Source: Armatimonadota bacterium (GTDB lineage Bacteria; Sysuimicrobiota; Sysuimicrobiia; Sysuimicrobiales; VGFF01). Taken from it: a DNA stretch of 17,662 bases. Position 1 is the stretch's first letter, and each line of letters begins with the position of its first letter. Both the position numbers and the translations under genes were made by a program. Below the pieces are notes generated by a model. That model worked only from the letters and a program-made list of their open reading frames with translations, ran no database searches and had not been told where the DNA came from. Below are positions 1 through 7,510 of the stretch, piece after piece. Location: the NCBI GenBank assembly GCA_016868955.1, contig VGFF01000038.1:1-17662 (forward strand), given 5' to 3'.

Positions 1-1183
1 GGCCTGCTGCTGCTCGACGAGCCGACGGCGCACCTCGATCCCGCGGCCACGCGCGCGTTCCTCGCGCGGCTGAGCACGCTCCCACATCCGATGGTGATCG
101 TCGAGCACAAGCTTGAGCAGGTGGTCTCGTGGATCGACCGTGTCGTCGTGCTCGCCCACGGCGGCATCGTCCCGGATGGGCCGCCCGGCGACGTCTGCGG
201 CGACCGGGCCGACGAGCTGGAGCGGCTCGGCGTCTGGCTGCCCCCGGCAACCCGTCTGGCGCGATCGGCGGGTCTGCCGGCGTCGATCCTCACGTTGGAG
301 AACTTGATCGACGCGGTGCGCGGCGACATCGGGCAGGCGCGGGCGGTTCTCGACGCGTTGCCGCCCCCGCGTCCACCCATGCCTGTCTCCGTTGGCTCGG
401 TGCACGACGGCGCCCCGCCGCCGGCGACCGAGCAAAGTGCGGCCGAGCCCGCCGTCTCCGTATCGCACTTGTCCTACGTTTACGCTGGCGGCGACGCGCC
501 CGCCTTGGACGAGGTGTCGCTGCGCGTCCCTGCCCGCTACTTCGTCGCGATCGTGGGCGGCAACGGATCGGGGAAGACGACGCTCGCGCTGCACCTCGCG
601 GGTATCCTCGATCCGCCACGAGGATCCGTGCGGCTATTCGGGCGCGACGTCGCCACGTTGGCAGCGGTCGAAATTGCCCAAGACGTCGGGTACGTCTTCC
701 AGAACCCAGAGCACCAATTCGTCTCCGAGACGGTGCTGGACGAAGTGGCCTATACGCTGCGCGCGCGCCGAAGCGATGCTGGACGCCCTGGAGCTGCGGC
801 CGTTCGCCGCCGCGCACCCATACCGCCTCAGCCAGGGTCAGAAACGGCGCTTGAGCGTGGCCACCGTGCTCGTCGCCCCGCCGCGGGTGCTCATTCTCGA
901 CGAACCGACGTTCGGCCAGGACGCGCGGACGAACGAGCGGCTCCTCGAGTCGTTAGTCACCCTCAACGAGGCGGGCCTGACGATCGTGATGATCACGCAC
1001 GATCTCGAAGCCGTTTGGCGTTGCGCGCGCTCGATCGTCGTCTTAGGCGGCGGCCGCGTCGCGCATGCCGGGCCGTTGACGGACCTCGCCTCGCATGACG
1101 AGGCGCTGGCGGTGGCCGGACTGGATGGGCCGTTCGCCGTCCGCGCCCTCCACGCGCTGACCGCCGTTCTGCCCCGCCGATGA
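1..1183 (+). pseudogene. ECF transporter ATPase with two fused ATP-binding domains (EcfA-type), 5'-partial and frameshifted
   Basis: This is the energy-coupling subunit of an ECF-type importer, hydrolysing ATP on the cytoplasmic side to drive vitamin or metal uptake. The window opens inside the first ATPase domain: Walker B and D-loop (LLLLDEPTAHLDP) and the switch histidine (IVEHK) are read from base 4. A linker leads to a second domain with Walker A GGNGSGKTT (556-582) and Q-loop VFQNPEHQF. Near 760-772, in a GC-repeat stretch, homology moves from frame 1 to frame 2, where LSQGQKRRL (827-853), Walker B VLILDEPT and ITHD follow to the TGA at 1183. About ten residues usual between 'AYTLRAR' and 'AEAMLDAL' are absent, so I infer a small deletion not divisible by three. 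Left in frame 1, the protein would end at 1098 with a nonsense tail. The stop overlaps the EcfT start (ATGATGG at 1180). The substrate is unknown; the S component should lie upstream. Confidence 0.85.
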
Positions 1184-1878
1184 TGGAGCGCTTGTTGTCC
1201 CACTACGAAACGCCGGCGCTGCTCGGCGCCTGGAATCCGTCGGTCAAGGCGGTCACGATCGCGGTGACTTCGTTGCTGCTGACGTTCGTGCTCGACCCCG
1301 TCACCCCGACGCTCGCGCTCGCGTTCACGGTGCTCGTCGCGATCGTCCTCGGTCGCGTCCCCGTGCTGCCGTTGCTGGCGGGGTTCGCGCCGGCGCTGTT
1401 GATCGCGCTCGGCCTGTGGTGGGCGAACGCGTTCTTCGCACGATCGGAAGGGGCGGTATGGTGCACGTGGGGCCCGTTGCGACTCAGCGAATCGGGCGCC
1501 TGGATGGGTGCCGCGCTCGCGGCGCGCGTACTCTGCTTTGCGGCCTATTCGCTGCTGTTCCTCGCGACGACGAACCCGGCGACGTTCGTCGTCAGCGCGA
1601 TCCTCACGCTGCGGTTGCCGGTGCGGTTCGGGTACGCGCTCCTCGCCGTCTACCGGTTACTGCCGACGCTCGCTGCCAAGTACCGGCTCATCCGCGGCGC
1701 GCACCGGATGCGCGGCGAGAGCGCGTCCAGACCGCAGGCCCGCTGGCGCGACCGCGCGCTGCGGTACACGGTGCCGTTGCTCGCGTCCTCGATTCGGCGC
1801 GGCGCTATCCACGTCGTGTGGCTGTGGTTGTCGTGGCGGTGGGGCGCACTGCGGTGGTGGCACGGCCAGCTCTCGTGA
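1180..1878 (+). CDS. ECF transporter transmembrane subunit (EcfT), C-terminus possibly altered
   Basis: This 232-residue membrane protein would link the ATPase to a substrate-binding S component. The early motif 'GAWNPSVKAV' matches the usual EcfT start region, followed by several hydrophobic spans (about residues 22-75 and 107-140). The cytoplasmic helices then carry 'YRLLPTLAAKYRLIRGAHRMRG' (split here: YRLLPTLAAKYR, LIRGAHRMRG), a plausible first coupling motif. After 'PLLASSIRR' the family normally continues through a second Arg-containing coupling helix (MexRGF-like). Here the reading changes to a Trp-rich tail (WLWLSWRWGALRWWHG) that I do not recognise, so a second small deletion or frameshift around 1798-1805 is possible but not proven. 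The start is ATG 1180, overlapping the ATPase stop, which implies translational coupling. The EcfT identity is solid; whether the end is functional is not. Confidence 0.8.
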   Translation: MMERLLSHYETPALLGAWNPSVKAVTIAVTSLLLTFVLDPVTPTLALAFTVLVAIVLGRVPVLPLLAGFAPALLIALGLWWANAFFARSEGAVWCTWGPLRLSESGAWMGAALAARVLCFAAYSLLFLATTNPATFVVSAILTLRLPVRFGYALLAVYRLLPTLAAKYRLIRGAHRMRGESASRPQARWRDRALRYTVPLLASSIRRGAIHVVWLWLSWRWGALRWWHGQLS

Positions 1879-1906
1879 CGGACGCGGGCGCCCGTGGCCG
1901 CTTCGA

Positions 1907-1912
1907 TACAAT
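1907..1912 (+). promoter_or_regulatory. Possible -10 element upstream of the zinc-ribbon gene
   Basis: TACAAT lies 20 bases before the ATG at 1933 and just after the EcfT stop. No convincing -35 hexamer sits 16-18 bases upstream (the spot reads GC-rich), so this is a weak call based on a single hexamer in GC-rich DNA. Confidence 0.25.
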
Positions 1913-1932
1913 GGAGTATCGGGAGGTTGGCT

Positions 1933-2280
1933 ATGGCGCTGGTGTTGAGTTTCCCCTGCGGGCGTTGCGGAAAGTTGTACGCGGTGTACTACCCTAAGTC
2001 AATCGTCTACCAGATGAACGGGCAGGGCACGCGCGACCAAGGTGAGCGCGAGGACGCCTCCGAGCGCGCCGACGGGGCGATCGACGCCGCGCGCCGGCGC
2101 GCCGAATCCCAGGGGCGAACCTGGATCTCCGCCGCTGATCAAGCCGTCATCCACTGTGCGTGTGGAAAAGCGCTGAACCTGGACCTCAACGCGCATCCGC
2201 GCGTGCCGCAGACCAGGCCGTCTGGGCAATCACGGCAGCTGGGCACGATCGCGTTGCCGGACAAACCAAAGAAACACTGA
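1933..2280 (+). CDS. Small four-cysteine zinc-ribbon protein of unknown function
   Basis: The 115-residue cytoplasmic protein begins MALVLSFPCGRCGK, with a CxxC pair at residues 9 and 12, and has a CxC pair in 'VIHCACGKAL' about 65 residues later. Four cysteines in this arrangement suggest a zinc ribbon. Between them lies a charged, probably helical segment rich in Arg, Glu and Ala (about 35-65), and the tail is basic and Pro-rich, ending PDKPKKH. I chose ATG 1933 rather than the upstream in-frame start at 1894 because GGGAGG at 1921-1926 sits six bases before it. It lies between the ECF genes and the Lon-like protease, about 80 bases from the latter's start. I do not recognise a named family. 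A role in nucleic-acid or protein binding is only a guess from the zinc ribbon. Confidence 0.7.
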   Translation: MALVLSFPCGRCGKLYAVYYPKSIVYQMNGQGTRDQGEREDASERADGAIDAARRRAESQGRTWISAADQAVIHCACGKALNLDLNAHPRVPQTRPSGQSRQLGTIALPDKPKKH

Positions 2281-2345
2281 AGACGCGCTGGCGTTCCGCC
2301 TTGGCCACGGTGGCCGGGTGGCGCGCGCGCCGCCTGCCATGCCCG

Positions 2346-2356
2346 AGGAGGAGGGG
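2346..2356 (+). promoter_or_regulatory. Strong ribosome binding site fixing the Lon-like protease start
   Basis: A purine run (AGGAGGAGGGG) ends three to four bases before ATG 2360, with the core AGGAGG at a normal distance. It decides for 2360 over the in-frame ATG at 2318. Confidence 0.6.
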
Positions 2357-2359
2357 ACG

Positions 2360-4810
2360 ATGACCGATCTACGCACGACGCTTCGGATCGCGCCGGAGCA
2401 GCTCCGCTGGACGTGCCGGCCCGACGATCTTGCGTTCGTCACGACACAGGATCTGAACGCCGTCGACGTCGACACTGTGGGGCAGGAGCGCGCCGTGCGC
2501 GCACTCGACTTCGGCCTGTCGATCCAGCAGCCCGAATTCCACATCGTCGTCGTTGGTCAGAGCGGCACCGGCCGCCGCGAGCACACGATGGCGATGGTGC
2601 GCGCGGTCGCGCGCAAGAGCCCGACCCCGCCGGACTGGTGCTACGTCTTCAACTTCCACAATCCGGATCAACCGCGCGCGCTGAGCTTGCCGCCCGGCGA
2701 GGGACACGCCTTCGTGCAGGCCGTCGCCAGCCTCATGTCGGAGATCCGCCAGTCGATCCGCAAGGTGTTGAGCAGCGAGCACTTCGAGCTGCGCAAGCGT
2801 CAGGTGCTCGAGCAGCTCGAATCGAAGGCGAATCAACTCCTGCAACAGCTCGACCAGGCCGCCCGCACCAAGGGATTCCTCGTGCAGCGCGGACCGTCCG
2901 GCATCGCCACGGCCCCCTTGGGGCCGAGCGGTCAACCGATGGAGCCGCAGGAGTTCGAGAAGCTCACTGATGAGGAGAAGAGCCGCCTCGAGCAGGCCAG
3001 CCGAGAGATCCAGGAGGAGATCGGGGAGGTCGTGCGCAGCATGCGCGCGATCGAGCGCGAAGCGCGAGAGTCGGTCGTCAACCTCGAGCGCAGCGCGGCA
3101 TTGGCGGCGATCCGCGAGCCGATCGAGCGGCTGCAGCAGAAGTACGCGGACCTGACGCCAGTCGTCGATCACCTGACGGCGGTTCAAGAAGACGTCATCG
3201 AGCATCTGGACGCGTTTCGGGAAGAGGAGAGCGCGCAGCAACCGCAGCTGCCGATCCCGATTCCGGGAATGACGGCGCGGCGCAGTCCCGCGGAACGATA
3301 CGCCGTGAATCTCGTCGTCGACAACAGCGGCATGACGGGCGCGCCGGTGATCTTCGAGCCGAACCCAACCTACTACAACCTCATCGGCAAGATCGAGTAC
3401 CGCGGCGAGCTCGGCACGTACTCCACGGATTTCCGCATGATTAAGGCTGGCGCGCTGCTGCGCGCGAACGCCGGCTACTTCCTCGTTCACGCCAAGGACG
3501 TGCTGACGCAGCCCGGCTCCTACGACGCGCTGAAGCGCGCGCTCCGCGGCCGCGAGCTGCGCATCGAGAACCTCATGGAGCAATACGGCCTCATCCCGAC
3601 GGCAACGCTGCGCCCGGAGGCGATTCCGCTTTCGGTGAAGGTCATACTCATCGCCACGCCGGACATCTACGCGATCCTTCACCGCTTCGACGATGACTTC
3701 CGCGCCACGTTCCGTGTCAAGGCCGAGTTCGACACTGTGACGCCCCGAACGCCGGAAACGATCCGCAAGTTCGCGTTGATGCTCGGCGGTACGTGCGCGG
3801 AGACGGGCATATGCCATTGCGACAGCAGCGCCGTCGCGAAGATCCTCGAATATGCGGCCCGTCTCGCCGACGCGCAAGACCGATTGTCGACACGCTTCAC
3901 CGAGATCCGCAGCCTGCTCGTGGAAGCGATCGCCTGGGCCCAGCGCGAGGGCGAACCGCTCGTGACGGCGCGCCACGTCCAGAAGGCGCTGGAAGAGAAG
4001 ATCCACCGCAGCAGCCTGATTGAAGAGAAGATCCAAGAGATGTTCGATCGCGGCCAGCTGCTGGTCGAAACCGACGGCGGCACGGCCGGCCAGATCAACG
4101 GGTTGTCGGTGCTGATGCTCGGCGACTACGCGTTCGGGCGGCCGTGCCGCATCACGGCGCGGACATTCGTCGGCGCCCGCGGCGTCGTAAACATCGAGCG
4201 CGAGATCAACCAGTCGGGCCCCAGCCACAGCAAGGGCGTGCTCATCCTTAGCGGCTACCTCGGCGGCAAGTACGCGCTGCACCGCGCGCTGAGCTTGTCG
4301 GCGACGTTGACGTTCGAGCAGACGTATTCCGAAGTCGACGGCGATTCGGCCTCGTCGACGGAGCTGTACGCGCTGCTGAGCGCCCTGTCCGAGGTGCCGA
4401 TCGACCAAGGCATCGCCGTCACCGGGTCGGTGAACCAACGAGGCGAGGTCCAGCCGATCGGCGGGGTCAACGAGAAGATCGAGGGATTCTACGCCGTCTG
4501 TAAGGCGAAAGGGCTGACGGGCCGTCAAGGCGTGCTGATCCCTCACAGCAACGCGCAGAACCTCATGTTGCGCGAAGATGTCGTCGCCGCCGTGCGCGAC
4601 GGGCGGTTCCACGTCTGGGCCGTGCGCACGATCGACGAGGGCTTGGAGATCCTCACCGGCACGGCGGCGGGGGTGCTGCAGGCGGATGGAAAGTACCCAG
4701 AGGCCTCGATCCACGCGAAGGTTCTCGTGCGTCTCGAGGACTTCGCCAAACGGCTTCGTCCGCCGCTGCCGACGTGTACCGATCGGCCGGAGCGGGCAAA
4801 CAACAATTGA
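2360..4810 (+). CDS. LonC-like Lon-family (S16) serine protease with degenerate AAA+ motifs
   Basis: This is an 816-residue cytoplasmic protease. The C-terminal Lon domain (about 580-775) carries the catalytic Ser663 in 'VDGDSASS' and Lys706 in 'GGVNEKIEGF', forming the Ser-Lys dyad. Residues about 40-130 and 300-560 form an AAA+-like module with a coiled-coil insertion (about 140-290, rich in Glu, Arg and Gln). The Walker A position reads G66-QSGTG-R72-R73, lacking the usual Lys and Ser/Thr, and the Walker B position reads 'GYFLVHAKDVL' without the Asp-Glu pair. This matches what is known of Meiothermus LonC, an ATP-independent Lon-like protease, more than LonA or LonB. The start is ATG 2360, preceded by AGGAGGAGGGG; the longer frame from 2318 has no such site. 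A role in degrading unfolded proteins is inferred from the family. It is intact, unlike many neighbours. Confidence 0.9.
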   Translation: MTDLRTTLRIAPEQLRWTCRPDDLAFVTTQDLNAVDVDTVGQERAVRALDFGLSIQQPEFHIVVVGQSGTGRREHTMAMVRAVARKSPTPPDWCYVFNFHNPDQPRALSLPPGEGHAFVQAVASLMSEIRQSIRKVLSSEHFELRKRQVLEQLESKANQLLQQLDQAARTKGFLVQRGPSGIATAPLGPSGQPMEPQEFEKLTDEEKSRLEQASREIQEEIGEVVRSMRAIEREARESVVNLERSAALAAIREPIERLQQKYADLTPVVDHLTAVQEDVIEHLDAFREEESAQQPQLPIPIPGMTARRSPAERYAVNLVVDNSGMTGAPVIFEPNPTYYNLIGKIEYRGELGTYSTDFRMIKAGALLRANAGYFLVHAKDVLTQPGSYDALKRALRGRELRIENLMEQYGLIPTATLRPEAIPLSVKVILIATPDIYAILHRFDDDFRATFRVKAEFDTVTPRTPETIRKFALMLGGTCAETGICHCDSSAVAKILEYAARLADAQDRLSTRFTEIRSLLVEAIAWAQREGEPLVTARHVQKALEEKIHRSSLIEEKIQEMFDRGQLLVETDGGTAGQINGLSVLMLGDYAFGRPCRITARTFVGARGVVNIEREINQSGPSHSKGVLILSGYLGGKYALHRALSLSATLTFEQTYSEVDGDSASSTELYALLSALSEVPIDQGIAVTGSVNQRGEVQPIGGVNEKIEGFYAVCKAKGLTGRQGVLIPHSNAQNLMLREDVVAAVRDGRFHVWAVRTIDEGLEILTGTAAGVLQADGKYPEASIHAKVLVRLEDFAKRLRPPLPTCTDRPERANNN

Positions 4811-4816
4811 CCGCAT

Positions 4817-4829
4817 CGTTACAGTAACG
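4817..4829 (+). promoter_or_regulatory. Perfect 13-base palindrome, possible operator
   Basis: CGTTAC-A-GTAACG is a perfect inverted repeat with a one-base centre. It lies seven bases after the Lon-like stop and 84 bases before the dioxygenase-like start, the only real gap between these genes. Its position and symmetry suit a dimeric repressor, but no regulator gene is present here to pair with it. A chance palindrome of this size is possible. Confidence 0.3.
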
Positions 4830-4913
4830 AGGCAGTCTGAGAGCGGAACCGCCGATCGCGCGCGGTGAACGAGAAGAGAGGACCGACGCCAGGTAGCGCG
4901 AGGAGGCGATAGG

Positions 4914-5358
4914 ATGACGCGTCAAGCAATTGTGATCCCCATCGCGGTCGCGTGCGCCGCCGTCTTCGCATTGACCGCCCCGCAACCGATCGTGTCCGCG
5001 AGCCCGGCGACCTGTTCGCCGACGCGGCCCGACGCGCTCGGACCGTTCTACAAGCCGGGCGCGCCGCTGCCCGCCTCCGTCGGCCGTGGCCACTTCCTCC
5101 GGGGCGTCGCACGATCGGCCGCCGACTGCGCGACGATCCCGGGCGCGCGCGTCGAATTCTGGCTCGCGAGCGCCAACGGCCGCTGCGACGACGATCACCG
5201 CGGCATCGTGATCGCGGACCGCGCCGGCGCCTATCGCATCGAAACGAATGTCGCCGTGCCGTACCAATGACGGCCACCAAACCTTGGTGACGCAGTTCTA
5301 TCCGCGGCCGAACCAAACCGAAGGCGCCTTCGACCTCGTACTCATGAGTACTCGATGA
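4914..5358 (+). pseudogene. Exported intradiol ring-cleavage dioxygenase-like protein, deletion at the iron site and frameshift
   Basis: Intradiol dioxygenases use Fe(III), bound by two Tyr and two His, to open catechol-type rings. The first 118 codons (4914-5270) start with a signal peptide (hydrophobic to about residue 29, then SASPATC) after AGGAGG at 4901-4906. They contain 'DALGPFYKPGAPL', 'GARVEFWLA' and 'AYRIETNVAVPYQ', the lead-in to the second Tyr ligand. The frame then stops at TGA 5268. Homology resumes in another frame from 5269 (DGHQTLVTQFYPRPNQTEG, then AFDLVL) to the TGA at 5358. The usual GRPPHIHxRV segment holding both His ligands, about 13 residues, is missing, so neither frame could make an active enzyme. 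The second frame's stop overlaps the YceI start (ATGA at 5355), showing that the genes were once coupled. The loss is either a genuine deletion or a sequence error. Confidence 0.75.
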
Positions 5359-6008
5359 CGAGACGCCCTGACCCTCGATTGCGGTCGGCGCGCGGCCTGT
5401 TCTTCGTCCTCGTTTTCATGGCGACGGCGGCGTTCGGCGCGACGCCGGCGCTTCCGGCACCGGCGTCGGAGCGCTACGTAATCGTCCCGGCGGAGTCGTC
5501 CGTCGGCTACCGTGTCGGTGAGGTCTTCCTCAACGACAACAACCGGTTCCACGTCGCGGTCGGCACGACCCAAATCGTACGCGGCGAGATCGTCGTGAAC
5601 CGGGCGAATCCGGCGGAGAGCCATGTCGGCACCATCGTCGTCGACATCAGTCGCCTCGCGTCCGACAGCGCGCGCCGCGACAACGCGATCCGCGCGCGCT
5701 GGCTCGAGTCGGAGCGGTTTCCCAACGCGACATTCTCGCCGACAGCGATTCGCGGTCTACCGGAACGCATTCACGACGGCGAGGAGATCGCGTTTTCGAT
5801 TATCGGTTCGCTGAAGGTCCGTGACGTCGCGCGCGAAACGGTATTCGCGACGCAGCTCAAGCTCGACGGCGCCCGCCTCTCCGGCGCCGCGACCGCGAAC
5901 GTCAAGATGACCGATTTCGGGTTCCAACCGCCCTCGATCTTCGGCGTTCTGCGTTCCGAGAACGACGTGAAGATAGAGATCCGTTTCGTCGCACAGCGGG
6001 TGCCTTAG
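5355..6008 (+). CDS. YceI-family periplasmic lipid-binding protein
   Basis: The 217-residue protein has an N-terminal signal peptide (basic RRPDPRLRSARG, then a hydrophobic stretch to about residue 35 ending in APA). The YceI beta-barrel follows, with typical features: 'YVIVPAESSVGYRV' near the start, 'GEIVVN', 'SARRDNAIRARWLESERFP', 'NATFSP', 'GSLKVRDVARETVF' and 'TDFGFQPPSIFGVLR'. YceI proteins bind long isoprenoid or amphiphilic lipids outside the cytoplasmic membrane; the ligand here cannot be told. Its ATG sits in the ATGA that closes the damaged dioxygenase gene, and the protease-like gene follows after about 30 bases, so it is probably the second gene of an operon of exported proteins. 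It appears intact, of normal length, and ends with TAG. Confidence 0.87.
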   Translation: MTRRPDPRLRSARGLFFVLVFMATAAFGATPALPAPASERYVIVPAESSVGYRVGEVFLNDNNRFHVAVGTTQIVRGEIVVNRANPAESHVGTIVVDISRLASDSARRDNAIRARWLESERFPNATFSPTAIRGLPERIHDGEEIAFSIIGSLKVRDVARETVFATQLKLDGARLSGAATANVKMTDFGFQPPSIFGVLRSENDVKIEIRFVAQRVP

Positions 6009-6039
6009 CGGCGCCCGCTCTGGGAAGAACGATCGGAGG

Positions 6040-7095
6040 ATGATCTCCATCATGCGCATGATCTGTCGCTCGTTGTTCACGCCGCTGTTCGTTCTCCTCG
6101 CGCTCGTCACCGCGAACGGCGCCCACCCGTCCGCCTCGGTCGCGCAAGCCGCCGCTCCGCCGGCGACCGCCGCGGCGACGGCGGAGCTCGATTCGCAGGC
6201 GGTGTACGACCGGATCGCTCCGGCGATCGGGCTCGTGCGCGTGACAACCGGCCGCAGCGGCGGTAGCGGTAGCGCTTTCGCGGTCGATCCATCAGGATGG
6301 CTGATCACGGCGGCGCACGTCGCGCGCGGCGCCGACCGGATCATGGTCGACATGGGCGACGGTCAACCGGTGGAGGCGCGCCTCGCGGGCTACGATGCGC
6401 GCCGCGATCTCGCGTTGCTGAAGATCAACGTCACCAAACCGCTGCCGATGCTGGAGTTCTCCGACTCGTCAACGCTGCGGCCTGGCGACCCGATCGCGGC
6501 GATCGGAAACCCCGGCGGCCGGCCCCGCGTGATGTCCACCGGCAAGGTCCTCGCGTTGCAGGAGACCGCCGGCGGCCTCGCGTCCGAGATCATGATCCGG
6601 TTCTCGGCGGCCGTGGCCCCCGGCAACTCCGGCGGCCCGCTCGTGAACGCGCGCGGCCAGGTCGTAGGCGTCGTCGTCGCGATCGCGTTCGACGCCGGCG
6701 GCGCGCGGACGGGTCTGGCGGTCTCCAGCGCCGCCGTCCGTGCGGTCTACAACGTGCTCGCCGACGGGGGCCGCTTCGAGCGCGCGTGGATCGGCATCGC
6801 CGGCCGAACGTTGGAGCCCCAGATGGTGCGGACGCGCCGCTTCCCGGTACCGCAAGGCGTGGTCATCTTCCAGGTCGTGGAAGGCGGTCCCGCCGACCGC
6901 GCCGGCTTGCGCGCGGACGTCTTCGACGGACCGCTAGGCGACGTCATCGTCGCCATCGACGGACGGCCGGTGACGCGGTGGGAGGACCTACTGCACATCC
7001 TCGGCGATCGCGAGCCGGGGCAGCGTGTCATGCTGCGGATCGCGCGCGGCGAAGGCCAGATGGAGATTCCGGTGATCCTGGGAGCGAGACCATGA
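6040..7095 (+). CDS. Trypsin-like serine protease with C-terminal PDZ domain (HtrA/DegP type)
   Basis: This is a periplasmic or membrane-anchored protease of the S1C group, probably for quality control of exported proteins. Numbering from 6040, residues 1-40 form a signal or anchor sequence. The protease domain has the full triad: His93 in 'LITAAHVARG', Asp123 in 'ARRDLALLKI' and Ser197 in 'APGNSGGPLVN'. A single PDZ domain occupies about 245-345 ('VVEGGPADRAGLRADVFDG', 'GDVIVAIDGRPV'). Three in-frame ATGs compete: 6040, 6052 and 6058. GGAGG at 6035-6039 abuts the first and is 12 bases from the second, so 6052 is perhaps the true start. The stop overlaps the start of the dienelactone hydrolase remnant (ATGATGA at 7092). 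It appears complete. Confidence 0.9.
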   Translation: MISIMRMICRSLFTPLFVLLALVTANGAHPSASVAQAAAPPATAAATAELDSQAVYDRIAPAIGLVRVTTGRSGGSGSAFAVDPSGWLITAAHVARGADRIMVDMGDGQPVEARLAGYDARRDLALLKINVTKPLPMLEFSDSSTLRPGDPIAAIGNPGGRPRVMSTGKVLALQETAGGLASEIMIRFSAAVAPGNSGGPLVNARGQVVGVVVAIAFDAGGARTGLAVSSAAVRAVYNVLADGGRFERAWIGIAGRTLEPQMVRTRRFPVPQGVVIFQVVEGGPADRAGLRADVFDGPLGDVIVAIDGRPVTRWEDLLHILGDREPGQRVMLRIARGEGQMEIPVILGARP

Positions 7096-7226
7096 TGAGG
7101 CCGACGGACGGGCATGACGCCCACCCGCAGTGGAACGATCTCGAGCGCTAGGTTCTCGAGGAGTGGATCGAGGAGTATCGCGACGGCGAGTTGAGCCGCC
7201 GCGAGTTCCTGTGCCGTGCCGCGATC

Positions 7227-7250
7227 TTCTGCGGCGGCGCCGTTCTGCGG
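7227..7250 (+). repeat. 8-base direct repeat at the deletion junction
   Basis: TTCTGCGG occurs at 7227-7234 and 7243-7250, straddling the point where the hydrolase remnant jumps from its N-terminal to its C-terminal part. Short direct repeats are typical of slippage or microhomology deletions, but one short copy pair in GC-rich DNA is weak evidence. Confidence 0.4.
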
Positions 7251-7429
7251 TCCGAATCCGCCGCTGGAGGACGTAGCCAAGATCCGCGCCGCGGTGTATG
7301 CAGTGTACGCGGAGCAGGACGCTCGGATCAACGCGGGCGTCCCGGCCGTTACCGAGGCGGTGCGCCGCCACAACGTCCGGCACCAGATCGAAATTTTCAC
7401 AGGCGCTGATCACGCTTTCTTCAACGACA

Positions 7430-7496
7430 CCGGAACCAAGTGAGCGTCCGCGCCGCCGCCGACCGGGCATGGGCGCAGACGCTCACTTGGTTCCGG
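7430..7496 (+). repeat. Perfect 19-bp inverted repeat with 29-base spacer
   Basis: The left arm CCGGAACCAAGTGAGCGTC (7430-7448) is exactly complementary to the right arm GACGCTCACTTGGTTCCGG (7478-7496). The right arm codes for natural residues of the hydrolase C-terminus (QTLTWFR), while the left arm contains the premature TGA and the frame change. As a hairpin it would be stable, but there is no T-run after it, so an intrinsic terminator is not supported. I infer a template-switch (quasi-palindrome) event or a fold-back artefact. Confidence 0.85.
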
Positions 7497-7510
7497 CAGT
7501 ACCCCGTCTA

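Larger units (their letters stand above)
7092..7510 (+). pseudogene. Dienelactone hydrolase-family remnant: internal TAG, large internal deletion and frameshift
   Basis: Dienelactone hydrolases are alpha/beta hydrolases of ring-cleavage pathways. The N-terminus (frame 3) reads 'NDLER', TAG at 7149-7151, then 'VLEEWIEEYRDGELSRREFL' and 'CRAAIFCGGA', matching the leader found on secreted members. Homology then jumps to frame 1: 'CGPNPPLEDVAKIRAAVYAV', 'YAEQDARINAGVPAV' and 'DHAFFNDTGTK', which contains the catalytic His. The stretch between, likely 150 or more residues with the nucleophile, is missing. After TGA 7441 the last part returns in another frame as 'AAADRAWAQTLTWFRQYPV', ending at TAA 7510. 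Direct repeats TTCTGCGG (7227-7234, 7243-7250) sit at the first junction and a perfect 19-bp inverted repeat at the second. It starts in the protease gene's ATGA overlap. It is not functional as read; family identity rests on both ends. Confidence 0.75.

Noticed and set aside
2369..4816. 815-codon open frame on the minus strand opposite the Lon-like gene
   Set aside because: It mirrors the Lon-like gene almost exactly, has Arg/Ala/Asp-rich composition typical of antisense frames in high-GC DNA, and shows no family motif.
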